Positions 50,304 through 58,378 of a DNA stretch of 64,000 bases are shown one piece after another. Both the position numbers and the translations under genes were made by a program. Below the pieces are notes generated by a model. It was not told where the DNA came from, did not search any database, and saw only the letters and a list, made by a program, of their open reading frames with translations. The stretch is from the NCBI GenBank assembly GCA_937862815.1, contig CALMED010000036.1, forward strand, positions 85,090-149,089, given 5' to 3'. Numbering within the stretch: position 1 is the first letter of the stretch; every line of letters begins with the position of its first letter. This DNA is from an uncultured Chitinophagaceae bacterium (GTDB lineage Bacteria; Bacteroidota; Bacteroidia; Chitinophagales; Chitinophagaceae).

Positions 50304-52007
50304 ATGAAAAAACGATGGACCATCCTCACCGCCGACCCGGCTAAAAGCAGCTCCCTGCAGCAGCAATTGGGCATCCACCCCGTGCTGTGCGACATCCTCG
50401 TCCAACGGGGCATTGAAACCTTTGAAGCGGCCCGCAGCTTCTTCCGGCCCAACCCCGGTCAACTGCACAGCCCCTGGCTGATGAAGAACATGCAACTGGC
50501 CGTTGAGCGGATCCAAACCGCTTTCTCCCGCCGCGAAAAAATACTGGTCTTCGGCGACTACGATGTAGACGGCACCACCAGCGTGGCCTGCATGTACCGC
50601 TTCCTCCGCTCGGTTTGTGAACCGGAACTGGTTGACTTTTACATCCCGCACCGCTACCGTGAGGGGTACGGCGTATCCCGGCAGGGTATTGATTTTGCAG
50701 CAGAAAATAACTTCAGCCTCATCATCTCCCTGGACTGCGGCATCAAATCCACGGACCTCATCACTTATGCCCGCACACGAAACATCGACTTCATCGTGTG
50801 CGACCACCACCTGCCCGATGCCACCCTCCCTCCGGCAGTAGCCATCCTCAACCCCAAACAGTCCGACTGCCCCTATCCCTACAAAGAACTCTGCGGGTGC
50901 GGCGTGGGCTTTAAACTCATCTCTGCCCTCGCAGAAACCCTGCAACGGCCGCCCGGCGAAACAACCACCTACCTCGACCTGGTAGCCACGGCCATCGCGG
51001 CCGACATTGTACCCATCACCGGCGAAAACCGTATCCTCGCCTGGTACGGACTGCAACGGGCGAACCAGCAGCCCGGCAACGGCATCAAGGCGCTCATGTT
51101 CCTCAGCGGCATCACACGGGAAATGAACATCAGCAACCTCGTGTTCATGATTGCCCCGCGGGTAAACGCGGCCGGCCGGATGGACGATGCCACCAAAGCG
51201 GTGAAGATGTTCATTGCCGATACCTACGAAGAGGCCCTCGCCTATGCCGAACAACTGCACTCCGACAACGACGACCGCCGGGAAGCCGACGCCTCCATCA
51301 CCGGGGAAGCCCTTGCCATGATCCGCGATAACGAAGCCCTCCACCACCGCAAATCCACCGTACTTTACCAGCCGCACTGGCACAAGGGCGTGGTGGGAAT
51401 TGTAGCCTCCCGGCTCACCGAACACTACTACCGCCCCACCATCGTTCTCACCCTGAGTGGTGAATACGCTGCCGGCAGCGCCCGCAGCGTGGCCGGCTTT
51501 AACCTCTACGAAGCCATCCATGCCTGCCGCGAACACCTGCTGGGCTACGGGGGACATTTCGCCGCGGCCGGCCTCACCCTCCTGCCCGAAAACATCGAAC
51601 CTTTTGCCGAGGCTTTTGAAAAGGTGGTGAGCAGCCAGATCACCCCCGATCAACTGGTACCGGAAATCGTCATTGATGCCACCCTCCGGCTTGCTGATAT
51701 CAAACCCAACCTGTTTAACATCATCCGCCAGATGGAACCCTTCGGGCCCGGCAACATGCGACCGGTCTTCCTTTCCCGCCAGGTGACCGACACCGGCCAC
51801 AGTAAAATCGTGAAAGAACAGCACCTGCGGCTCGTGGTGCGGCAGGAAAACACCACCCTCACCGGTATTTTCTTCGGTGGCGCCGAACACTACCCCCTCC
51901 TGCGGCAAGGCCCGGTGGATCTGGTATATACCGTAGATGAAAACGAATTCAATGGCTCCGTAAGCCTCCAGCTCAAAGTGATCGATATCAGACCCTCCGC
52001 TACATGA
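50304..52007 (+). CDS. recJ: Single-stranded-DNA exonuclease RecJ
   Basis: 567 residues, full length. DHH-family motifs: FGDYDVDGTTSVA (motif I), SLDCGIKS, VCDHHLPDATLPPA (DHH) and the DHHA1 GYGGHFAAAGLTLLPEN; a C-terminal OB domain closes the ring. It is a 5'-3' exonuclease in recombination and repair. The stop overlaps the ATG of the methyltransferase (ATGA), so the two are coupled. Confidence 0.97.
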   Translation: MKKRWTILTADPAKSSSLQQQLGIHPVLCDILVQRGIETFEAARSFFRPNPGQLHSPWLMKNMQLAVERIQTAFSRREKILVFGDYDVDGTTSVACMYRFLRSVCEPELVDFYIPHRYREGYGVSRQGIDFAAENNFSLIISLDCGIKSTDLITYARTRNIDFIVCDHHLPDATLPPAVAILNPKQSDCPYPYKELCGCGVGFKLISALAETLQRPPGETTTYLDLVATAIAADIVPITGENRILAWYGLQRANQQPGNGIKALMFLSGITREMNISNLVFMIAPRVNAAGRMDDATKAVKMFIADTYEEALAYAEQLHSDNDDRREADASITGEALAMIRDNEALHHRKSTVLYQPHWHKGVVGIVASRLTEHYYRPTIVLTLSGEYAAGSARSVAGFNLYEAIHACREHLLGYGGHFAAAGLTLLPENIEPFAEAFEKVVSSQITPDQLVPEIVIDATLRLADIKPNLFNIIRQMEPFGPGNMRPVFLSRQVTDTGHSKIVKEQHLRLVVRQENTTLTGIFFGGAEHYPLLRQGPVDLVYTVDENEFNGSVSLQLKVIDIRPSAT

Positions 52008-52699
52008 AAACCGGGGCCCTCATACGATACTTTTTTTATGTAACCCGCCACTGGGGACTGACAGTGGGCCTCTATACACTCTGGCACGAATGGCGGGGTG
52101 AACTCCGCTATGGCATCCATACCACCTCGGCGCATGCGGTGGACGGCTTTACCCTGAAAGGCCCCCACCGGCACCTGGCCACCGAGTACATGCCCGTCAA
52201 CTACCCCCTGCTGGAAGACCTGCTGGATCACCTTCCCTCGGCCACCCGCCTGGGCCGTTTTACAGACCTCGGCTGCGGCAAAGGAAGGGCCCTCTGCGTA
52301 GCGGCAGCCAAAGGATTTCACCAACTCACGGGCGTGGACTTTGCCCGCGAAATGGTGGATGCCGCCCGCTCCAACCTCGAAACCATCGCTCCCGGCCTCA
52401 CCCCCCCGCCTCAATTTGACCTGCGCTGGGCCGATGCCGCCACCTTCCGGCTGCCCGATGACACCACCTGCCTGTTTTTATTCAACCCCTTCGAAAAAGA
52501 ACTTATGCAACAGGTGGCTGACCGGCTGTTTGATCGCCTTCCCTTGCTGCAACAGCCACTCTACATCGTTTATGCCAGCCCTCGTCACCAGGAAGTTTTT
52601 GCCCAGCTGGGGTATGAAGTGCTCTACCGCACCACCAAAATCAACCGGCTGGAAGGCGTGATCCTCGGCAAAAGAAATGCCAACGGAACTCTTCCATGA
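52004..52699 (+). CDS. Class I SAM-dependent methyltransferase
   Basis: 231 residues. Motif I FTDLGCGKGRALCVAAAKGF, an acidic end of beta2 (GVDFAREMVDAARSNL) and the post-motif region DATTCLFLFNPFEKEL show a SAM methyltransferase of unknown substrate. It overlaps recJ by four bases. The N-terminal 80 residues, with WHEWRGELRYGIHTTSAH, are typical of a small conserved family. Confidence 0.8.
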   Translation: MKTGALIRYFFYVTRHWGLTVGLYTLWHEWRGELRYGIHTTSAHAVDGFTLKGPHRHLATEYMPVNYPLLEDLLDHLPSATRLGRFTDLGCGKGRALCVAAAKGFHQLTGVDFAREMVDAARSNLETIAPGLTPPPQFDLRWADAATFRLPDDTTCLFLFNPFEKELMQQVADRLFDRLPLLQQPLYIVYASPRHQEVFAQLGYEVLYRTTKINRLEGVILGKRNANGTLP

Positions 52700-52857
52700 C
52701 GGAGCCACTCCACAACCTGCAGTTGTACAAACTAAAATCACTGGTATAATTCAGGCTGAAACGTTTATTTTTACAGCCTGCCTCCGTCCCGGAGGTTTTG
52801 TTTTCCGGCTAAAGCTATGTTCAGCACCTGACAGGTTGTGTAACAACCGTATCCACT

Positions 52858-54462
52858 ATGAAACCCGTCAGAATGCCGTTGACCATCCGCCTGCGTTTCC
52901 TGTATTGGGCAAGCCTGCTGTTGCCCTGTGTACCCGCGCCCGCCAGTGCGGCAGACCCCAGTCAGTCCACACCCACCCCCGTCGTTTCTGTTTTTGGCAG
53001 CCCCCTGCTGCTGAATTTTGGCTACCACCCCGCCGGCACCATCACCACCGGCCGCCCGGTGGGCTTCAGCTGTACAAGCATCACCAACCCGCTGGTGCTG
53101 ACCGTTCCGCCTGGTTTTGAGCTTTCAAAAGACAACCAGGTGTTCGCCACCACCCTGGTGTACACACCCGCCGAACTCATCAGCCAGCAAACCTGCTTCA
53201 TCCGTTTTGCGCCGCAGGCCGCCAATACCGGCTTCGGGGGCAGCCTGCTTTTTACCACTACCGGTTTTAGCAGAACTGGCCCCGATCTCTCGGCGTCTTC
53301 CCTGCATCCCGATCATTCCCTGGATGTGGTGAACTGGAATATTGCCTGGTTTGGGGGCGTCAACGGGCCGGTGAACCTGGACCTGCAGGTGGAAAACGCC
53401 CGTATCGTCATGGACAGCCTGGGCGCCGACCTGTACATGCTGCAGGAAATCGTGGATACGGCCCGGCTGGGGCTGCTGACCCGCTCCTTGCTAAATGGCC
53501 CCTACGACTATATTGTGGCCTCCTACGCCTCTAACACCACCACCAATACCAATACCACCTGGCGCAACGCCCAGAAACTGGCGTACGTCTATCGCCGTTC
53601 CTTGTTTTCCAATATCCACACCCGTGGATACACGTCCTCAGCCGGCAACACCAACCGCATCAACTGGGCCAGCGGGCGCTACCCCTTCCTGATGGACGCC
53701 CAGGTTACCGTGAACGGCATCACCAAACGGGTATTATTCTTTAATATCCACGCCAAGGCGGAGCTGGGCGAAACCAACGATTATTTCCGCCGCCTGGGGG
53801 CCGCCAACCTGCTGTACGACTCCCTCACCACCATGTTCCCCACCCAGCACCTGCTGGTGGCCGGCGATTTCAACGACGACCTGGACGAAACGATCTCAAA
53901 AGTGGCAGGCACCACCCTCACCCCTTACTTCCAGTTTATGGAAGACAGCGTGAACTACACCGCCCTTTCCTACTGGAATACCCTTCGCGGAGAGAATTCA
54001 TTCATCGGCTTTCCCAATGTGGTGGACCATGCCATTGCCAGCAACGAAATGGCGCTCGACTATCACGCTTACTCCTGCATCCTCCGGCGGGAAGCCCTCA
54101 ACTGGGTGAACCAGTACCGCGACAGCCTCACCGACCACCTGCCGCTCGTAAGCCGGTTCGACTGGCGGCAATCGGCCCTCAACCAGGTCACCTCCCTCCG
54201 CCGGATTCCGGAAACCGCTGCCGGACTCCAACTCAGCGGTGTGCCCGGTCCTCAGCCCCGTCTCTGGTTCCGCAAGACCCTTCCCGGACCCGTTTACCTG
54301 CAGGTGCGTACCCTCAACGGGCAGCTGCTCTGGCAACAGCAGCTGGGACGTGTTAATGAAGGCCAACAGGTGATGCTACCGCTGCATCACCTGCCGTCCG
54401 GACTCTACCTCCTCGAAGTCAGCAGCCGGGAGGGACGCAGCAGCCTCAAACTGGTACGATGA
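52858..54462 (+). CDS. Secreted endonuclease/exonuclease/phosphatase-fold protein
   Basis: 534 residues. Signal peptide (to about residue 35, ending PASAAD); an N-terminal beta-sandwich region (about 40-145); an endonuclease/exonuclease/phosphatase domain (about 150-440) with VNWNIAWFG, LQEIVD (Glu), VAGDFNDDL and SLTDHLPLV in order; and a C-terminal sorting-type domain (about 455-534, ending SGLYLLEVSSREGRSSLKLV). The active-site residues are present, so it can be an active DNase or phosphodiesterase secreted by type IX. It starts with ATG at 52858 or, less likely, at 52873. Confidence 0.87.
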   Translation: MKPVRMPLTIRLRFLYWASLLLPCVPAPASAADPSQSTPTPVVSVFGSPLLLNFGYHPAGTITTGRPVGFSCTSITNPLVLTVPPGFELSKDNQVFATTLVYTPAELISQQTCFIRFAPQAANTGFGGSLLFTTTGFSRTGPDLSASSLHPDHSLDVVNWNIAWFGGVNGPVNLDLQVENARIVMDSLGADLYMLQEIVDTARLGLLTRSLLNGPYDYIVASYASNTTTNTNTTWRNAQKLAYVYRRSLFSNIHTRGYTSSAGNTNRINWASGRYPFLMDAQVTVNGITKRVLFFNIHAKAELGETNDYFRRLGAANLLYDSLTTMFPTQHLLVAGDFNDDLDETISKVAGTTLTPYFQFMEDSVNYTALSYWNTLRGENSFIGFPNVVDHAIASNEMALDYHAYSCILRREALNWVNQYRDSLTDHLPLVSRFDWRQSALNQVTSLRRIPETAAGLQLSGVPGPQPRLWFRKTLPGPVYLQVRTLNGQLLWQQQLGRVNEGQQVMLPLHHLPSGLYLLEVSSREGRSSLKLVR

Positions 54463-54510
54463 GATTCCCGGATTTTACGCTGAAAACTTGTACCGCTCCC
54501 GATTTTCCCC

Positions 54511-54650
54511 TACCTTCGCCGCCCGTTTGAATCGGTAATGCGTGACAAACGGGTCGTCCCCAGGTCTGTTTTGGCAGATCATCCGCCCGCAAAACGGGTG
54601 GATTCCGGTGGGCAAAAACCAATTTTTTCACAGTTAAACCCTCACCAGTA
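54511..54650 (+). promoter_or_regulatory. Promoter and structured leader of rpsF-rpsR-rplI
   Basis: A -7-like TACCTTCG (54511-54518) begins a leader of about 130 bases. It contains an eight-base inverted repeat CCCGTTTG/CAAACGGG (54522-54529 and 54546-54553) and a hairpin CCGCCCG-CAAAA-CGGGTGG (54583-54601). S6:S18 in many bacteria binds a leader element of its own mRNA, and this leader is a good candidate. Confidence 0.5.
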
Positions 54651-55007
54651 ATGAAACATTACGAAATGATGGTGATCTTCACCCCTGTGCTGAGCGAAGA
54701 CGACTTCAAAGCCGCACAAAAACGCTATGCCGACTTCATCGCCGCCAACGGTGGCGAAGTGGTGGACAGCAACCCCTGGGGCCTGAAATCACTCGCTTAT
54801 CCCATCGAGAAAAAAACCACCGGTCTGTACTGGGTGGTGGAGTACAAAGCTCCCTCCGATTTCAATGGCAAGCTGAACATCCAGCTGCACCGCGACGAGC
54901 AGGTGCTCCGCCACATGTACACTGCACTCGACAAGTACGCCGTTGAGTACAATGCCAAAAAGAGAAGTGGCGTATTATCCGCTAACAAAGAAAACGTGGA
55001 GGCCTAA
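54651..55007 (+). CDS. rpsF: 30S ribosomal protein S6
   Basis: 118 residues: MKHYEMMVIFTPVLSEDDFK, the SLAYPIEKKTTGLYWVVEY strand and DEQVLRHMYTALD, standard S6. First gene of the conserved rpsF-rpsR-rplI operon; S18 follows after three bases. Confidence 0.97.
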   Translation: MKHYEMMVIFTPVLSEDDFKAAQKRYADFIAANGGEVVDSNPWGLKSLAYPIEKKTTGLYWVVEYKAPSDFNGKLNIQLHRDEQVLRHMYTALDKYAVEYNAKKRSGVLSANKENVEA

Positions 55008-55010
55008 GCC

Positions 55011-55274
55011 ATGGCAAAGAACGAAATCAAATACCTGACGGCCATCAAGACCGACAAGCCGAAGAAGAAGTACTGCCGCTTTAAGCGCTACGGCATCAAG
55101 TACGTGGATTACAAAGACGTGGAGTTCCTAAAAAAATTCGTGAACGAGCAGGGCAAACTGCTGCCCCGCCGCCTCACCGGCAACTCACTCAAGTACCAGC
55201 GCAAGGTAACCGACGCGGTGAAGAAAGCCCGCCAGATGGCGCTTCTCCCCTACGTAACCGACCTGCTGAAATAA
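55011..55274 (+). CDS. rpsR: 30S ribosomal protein S18
   Basis: 87 residues: [43 protein letters not shown] and [10 protein letters not shown], standard S18, which binds next to S6 on the 30S platform. It starts three bases after rpsF. Confidence 0.97.
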   Translation: MAKNEIKYLTAIKTDKPKKKYCRFKRYGIKYVDYKDVEFLKKFVNEQGKLLPRRLTGNSLKYQRKVTDAVKKARQMALLPYVTDLLK

Positions 55275-55365
55275 ATCATTTAGTCACCCTTCCCTAATTC
55301 CCGGCCAAAACCGGGATGACAGTCGCAAACAAGAGATTGGGCGCCGGGAAACTAAAAAAAAACAC

Positions 55366-55827
55366 ATGGAAGTAATTTTGATCCGGGACGTAAACACCCT
55401 GGGCGGTAAGAACGAGGTGGTGAAAGTGAAAAACGGCTATGCCCGTAATTTCCTGATCCCCCAGAAATTCGCGGTGGAAGCCTCTCCTTCCAACCTCAAG
55501 CAATTGGATGAGCGCCTCAAGGTGCAGCGCAAGAAAGAAGAAGCCCTGCTGGCTGAGATCAAGTCGGTCATTGCTAAACTCACCGAAGCACCGGTGAAAC
55601 TCACCGCCAAGACCGGCACCAGCGGCAAGATCTTCGGCAGCATCACCACCGTAATGGTGGCCCGTGCCATTGCCGATCAGAAAGGCTTTGAAATCGACCG
55701 CCGCAAAATCCACCTCCCCGAAGACGTGAAGGAACTGGGTACCTACAAGGCCAAGATTGACTTTGCCGCCGGTACCGAAGCCGAATTCGAAATCGAAGTG
55801 GGGAGCGAAACGCCTGCAGCTGAGTAA
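55366..55827 (+). CDS. rplI: 50S ribosomal protein L9
   Basis: 153 residues: N-terminal domain MEVILIRDVNTLGGKNEVVK, GYARNFLIPQKFAVEASPSN, the long central helix (LDERLKVQRKKEEALLAEI) and the C-terminal domain (KTGTSGKIFGSITTVMVARAI). Standard L9. It closes the operon and is followed by a terminator. Confidence 0.97.
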   Translation: MEVILIRDVNTLGGKNEVVKVKNGYARNFLIPQKFAVEASPSNLKQLDERLKVQRKKEEALLAEIKSVIAKLTEAPVKLTAKTGTSGKIFGSITTVMVARAIADQKGFEIDRRKIHLPEDVKELGTYKAKIDFAAGTEAEFEIEVGSETPAAE

Positions 55828-55851
55828 ACTGCATCCCGCAACTAAACGTAC

Positions 55852-55882
55852 AGGGTTGTCCATCCGGACAACCCTTTTTTAT
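55852..55882 (+). terminator. Intrinsic terminator of the rpsF operon
   Basis: Stem GGGTTGTC/GACAACCC (55853-55874) with a six-base loop followed by TTTTTT. Confidence 0.9.
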
Positions 55883-55904
55883 TACTGCACCATCCCTCCA
55901 CCCC

Positions 55905-56085
55905 AGCGGGGTCTTGCACCAGCCGACCCCGCGCTTTCAGTATGCAAAAGCCTTAGCGGGGTCTGGCCCCAGCCGACCCTGCGTTTTTCAGTAAACGCAA
56001 ACTGCAATCCCACGCTTTCAGTATGCAAATGCCTTAGCGGGGTCTGGCCCCAGCCGACCCCGCGTATTCAGTAAACGCAAACTTC
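55905..56085. repeat. Cluster of hairpin-forming GC-rich repeats
   Basis: Three copies of a unit GCGGGGTC-(GCC-ending loop)-GACCCCGC: 55906-55932, 55956-55982 and 56037-56063 (copy 2 has one change). They are joined by two kinds of spacer that also repeat: TTTCAGTATGCAAA-GCCTTA (copies near 55935 and 56015) and TTCAGTAAACGCAAACT (copies near 55987 and 56068). Each unit forms an eight-pair hairpin. No gene is encoded; the open frames across it are repetitive. Confidence 0.85.
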
Positions 56086-56166
56086 AATACCACCCGTTGC
56101 TTAAAACGCTGAATCTCTTGCAGGAGACCCGGCTGAGGTGTAAACAGGGAATCCCTGCCCAGTCAT

Positions 56167-56203
56167 CAAAAAAAACGGGGTTGCAGTTTAGCTGCAACCC
56201 CGT
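56167..56203 (-). terminator. Intrinsic terminator of the DUF5689 gene
   Basis: Twelve-pair stem ACGGGGTTGCAG/CTGCAACCCCGT (56175-56203), followed on the minus strand by eight T. Confidence 0.92.
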
Positions 56204-56226
56204 TGGCATTACGAAAACAAGAAGTA

Positions 56227-58341
56227 TTAGTTCCAGGTCAGTTGAACATCGTCTATCGCGGAAGAAGGTCGGTTGCCCGAACCAGGCGCCGCGGTCAGAG
56301 CCACGATGCGTATCCAAACTTTTTGCGATTGGTTGTTAAGCGCAGCCGGTAAGGTTACAGAAACAGGAGTACTGCTGAACAACCCACCGGTGGTAAGGAC
56401 AGCAGGTGTGGTGGTAATTGCTGTAAATGTTGCAGGACTGTCACCTACTCCGTAGTCAACCGTCCAGGTAGTGGTCCGTCCCACCGTAGCATCGAGCGAC
56501 TGGAGCAAAAAGCTCAACTGGAAATTTGATTTTCCTGTCGTATTATCCAGCAGCATCACAAACGCAGAGCCGGGATCATAACCAACAGTGGTGGTCTGAC
56601 GAATGCCCATGGCCCTGTTGGAAGCCGCTGCTTGTTCGGCATCGGTACTGGCGGATGTAAGCCCGGTAGCTGATGCAAAGTTTTTTACACCGGCACTGGT
56701 CTGGGCCCAGGGTGTTGCTGCAAAACTGTTGAACTGCGTCATATCGCCGGTGAAGGCAACGGTGGCACTGGCTCCGATTTTCGCAAAGAAGCCCTGCGGC
56801 AAACCCGAACCAATGTTGTTGAAATTCTGTGTGTACGGTGAAGTGGTCAATGCCAGGCCGGCTCCTCCACCGCCTCCACCGCCTCCGGTTCCGGCTACCA
56901 CATCATTGAGCGGGGCGCCGGGGTTGCGGATGGCAATCTGCCGGGTGGTGCCAAACTGGCCCAGGTAACCGGTGAGACTCGCCGCATTGGCCGGGTAGGT
57001 CTGGCTGGCAAAGGTAGCCGATGTGGTGGTGAACATCACAATCGTGGCGCCGTCGTTCACCGTCACGCTGCCACTGTATGTACCACCGGTACCTCCGGTA
57101 AGATTGGCGTTCTGTATCCGCACCAGCGTACTTTCCCATGCTTCAAAATTGCTGTTGATCTGGGTAATGGTGGCCGTACGGGGCGTAATACTCTTGCCCG
57201 TGGAACGCACGGCGGCATTGCTCACCGGTACATTATTCACCTGCATCAGCCCGTTGAATTCCGACAATTCGAGCGAAGAAATATTCACATCCAGCGAATC
57301 GCCGAGATTAAAAGTATGTGCCGCGGCAAACCGCACCACTATACCGGCCAGCCCGGTTCCCTGCTGGATAACAATGTTCTGGTTGTTGAGGTTGCTGGTG
57401 CTGCGGTCGCTGATCACCACACCGGTGATGCGACGGCCCTCCGGCGTGATGGTGGCAGCACCGCCGTAAAGGGCACGCAGGTCGGCAATGTTGATCACCG
57501 TGGTGGGACCCTGCCCGCACCGCAAACCGGTCATCTGAATATTACTGGTATCCACATCGCGGATCACAAACTGCTTGGTGGTATTAAACACGGTATAAAT
57601 ACCGCGGATGAAGCCCTTACCGGTAGGTGTCCGCTTGTCGGCGAAATTGGAGTAACCGCTGCTGCGCACAATCAGCGTTTGCCCGGTACAGGTGCGCAGG
57701 GTGCGGTTCACACTCTGGCGGGTTACCACATTGGCCCAGGGCTGGGCGGTATCGGCGGTTTGGAATTCTACATCATTAATCTGAACAAACATGTTCTGCA
57801 TGTCATCGTTCAACTCGGCAATGGTCACCACCCGGGGCGCCACCGCATTGTTAAAGCTGCCCCGCACGAGGTAGCGGTCAAACAAGGCCGATGCAATGGG
57901 TGCCACTTCCGGGCGGGTGGGATCGCTGTTGTCAATACCACCGCCTATCTGCACAAGACGGGCAAAGTCGCCGATGTACAGTCCCTGCAGTTTCACAAAC
58001 ACTTCGCGCCCGATGGGGTATACGGTATACAGGCTGTTACCGTCCATGCGGATGGCAATGGCGCCGGACGTATCCTGGATGGTGAGGGTCTTGTAAAAGT
58101 TCCCCGACTTATCGTCGGCCACCACAATACCCCGGATGACCAGGTCCTGATCAATGGGCTTGATCTGGCCGGAGGTGTAAAACTGTGCCTTCACCTGCCG
58201 GATGCTGGTATTGGCCTGGATGTCCGGCGCCACGTAAATGGGCGGTTCATCGAATTTCCGCTTACAGCCCTGGTTCGAAAAAAGGAATACAACTGCCGCC
58301 AGCGCAGCAACTGAAATCCGGGCCAATGGAGAGATCTTCAT
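56227..58341 (-). CDS. DUF5689 lipoprotein, two OB-like domains
   Basis: 704 residues. Lipobox SNQGCKRK (Cys26), then a DUF5689 domain (about 35-250: ASIRQVKAQF-type start, LVIRGIVVADDKSGNFYKTLTIQDTSG), a second related OB-like domain (about 270-480), a Gly-rich linker (GTGGGGGGGGAG) and a choice-of-anchor-like C-terminal beta-sandwich ending AIDDVQLTW. Such proteins are surface lipoproteins partnered with TonB-dependent receptors. It lies 37 bases downstream of the receptor gene, so the pair is an operon. Confidence 0.85.
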   Translation of the reverse strand: MKISPLARISVAALAAVVFLFSNQGCKRKFDEPPIYVAPDIQANTSIRQVKAQFYTSGQIKPIDQDLVIRGIVVADDKSGNFYKTLTIQDTSGAIAIRMDGNSLYTVYPIGREVFVKLQGLYIGDFARLVQIGGGIDNSDPTRPEVAPIASALFDRYLVRGSFNNAVAPRVVTIAELNDDMQNMFVQINDVEFQTADTAQPWANVVTRQSVNRTLRTCTGQTLIVRSSGYSNFADKRTPTGKGFIRGIYTVFNTTKQFVIRDVDTSNIQMTGLRCGQGPTTVINIADLRALYGGAATITPEGRRITGVVISDRSTSNLNNQNIVIQQGTGLAGIVVRFAAAHTFNLGDSLDVNISSLELSEFNGLMQVNNVPVSNAAVRSTGKSITPRTATITQINSNFEAWESTLVRIQNANLTGGTGGTYSGSVTVNDGATIVMFTTTSATFASQTYPANAASLTGYLGQFGTTRQIAIRNPGAPLNDVVAGTGGGGGGGGAGLALTTSPYTQNFNNIGSGLPQGFFAKIGASATVAFTGDMTQFNSFAATPWAQTSAGVKNFASATGLTSASTDAEQAAASNRAMGIRQTTTVGYDPGSAFVMLLDNTTGKSNFQLSFLLQSLDATVGRTTTWTVDYGVGDSPATFTAITTTPAVLTTGGLFSSTPVSVTLPAALNNQSQKVWIRIVALTAAPGSGNRPSSAIDDVQLTWN

Positions 58342-58378
58342 GTTCGTTTAAATTGAGATGTTGTAGATTTTTAATTCA

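Noticed and set aside
50265..51908. 547-codon minus-strand frame antisense to recJ
   Set aside because: recJ is certain on the plus strand; the antisense translation has shadow-like Val/Gly/Phe composition and no domain.
55757..56074. 105-codon plus-strand frame over the rplI end and the repeat cluster
   Set aside because: It consists of rplI sequence out of frame and translated hairpin repeats, with repeated LSVCK and GVWPQPT peptides; it is a by-product of the repeats.
55905..56085. CRISPR-like array
   Set aside because: The repeats are GC-rich hairpins with spacers that themselves repeat and differ in length; there are only three units and no cas gene.
57316..58314. 332-codon plus-strand frame antisense to the DUF5689 gene
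   Set aside because: No signal, no motif; high His/Gly content typical of a reversed frame.
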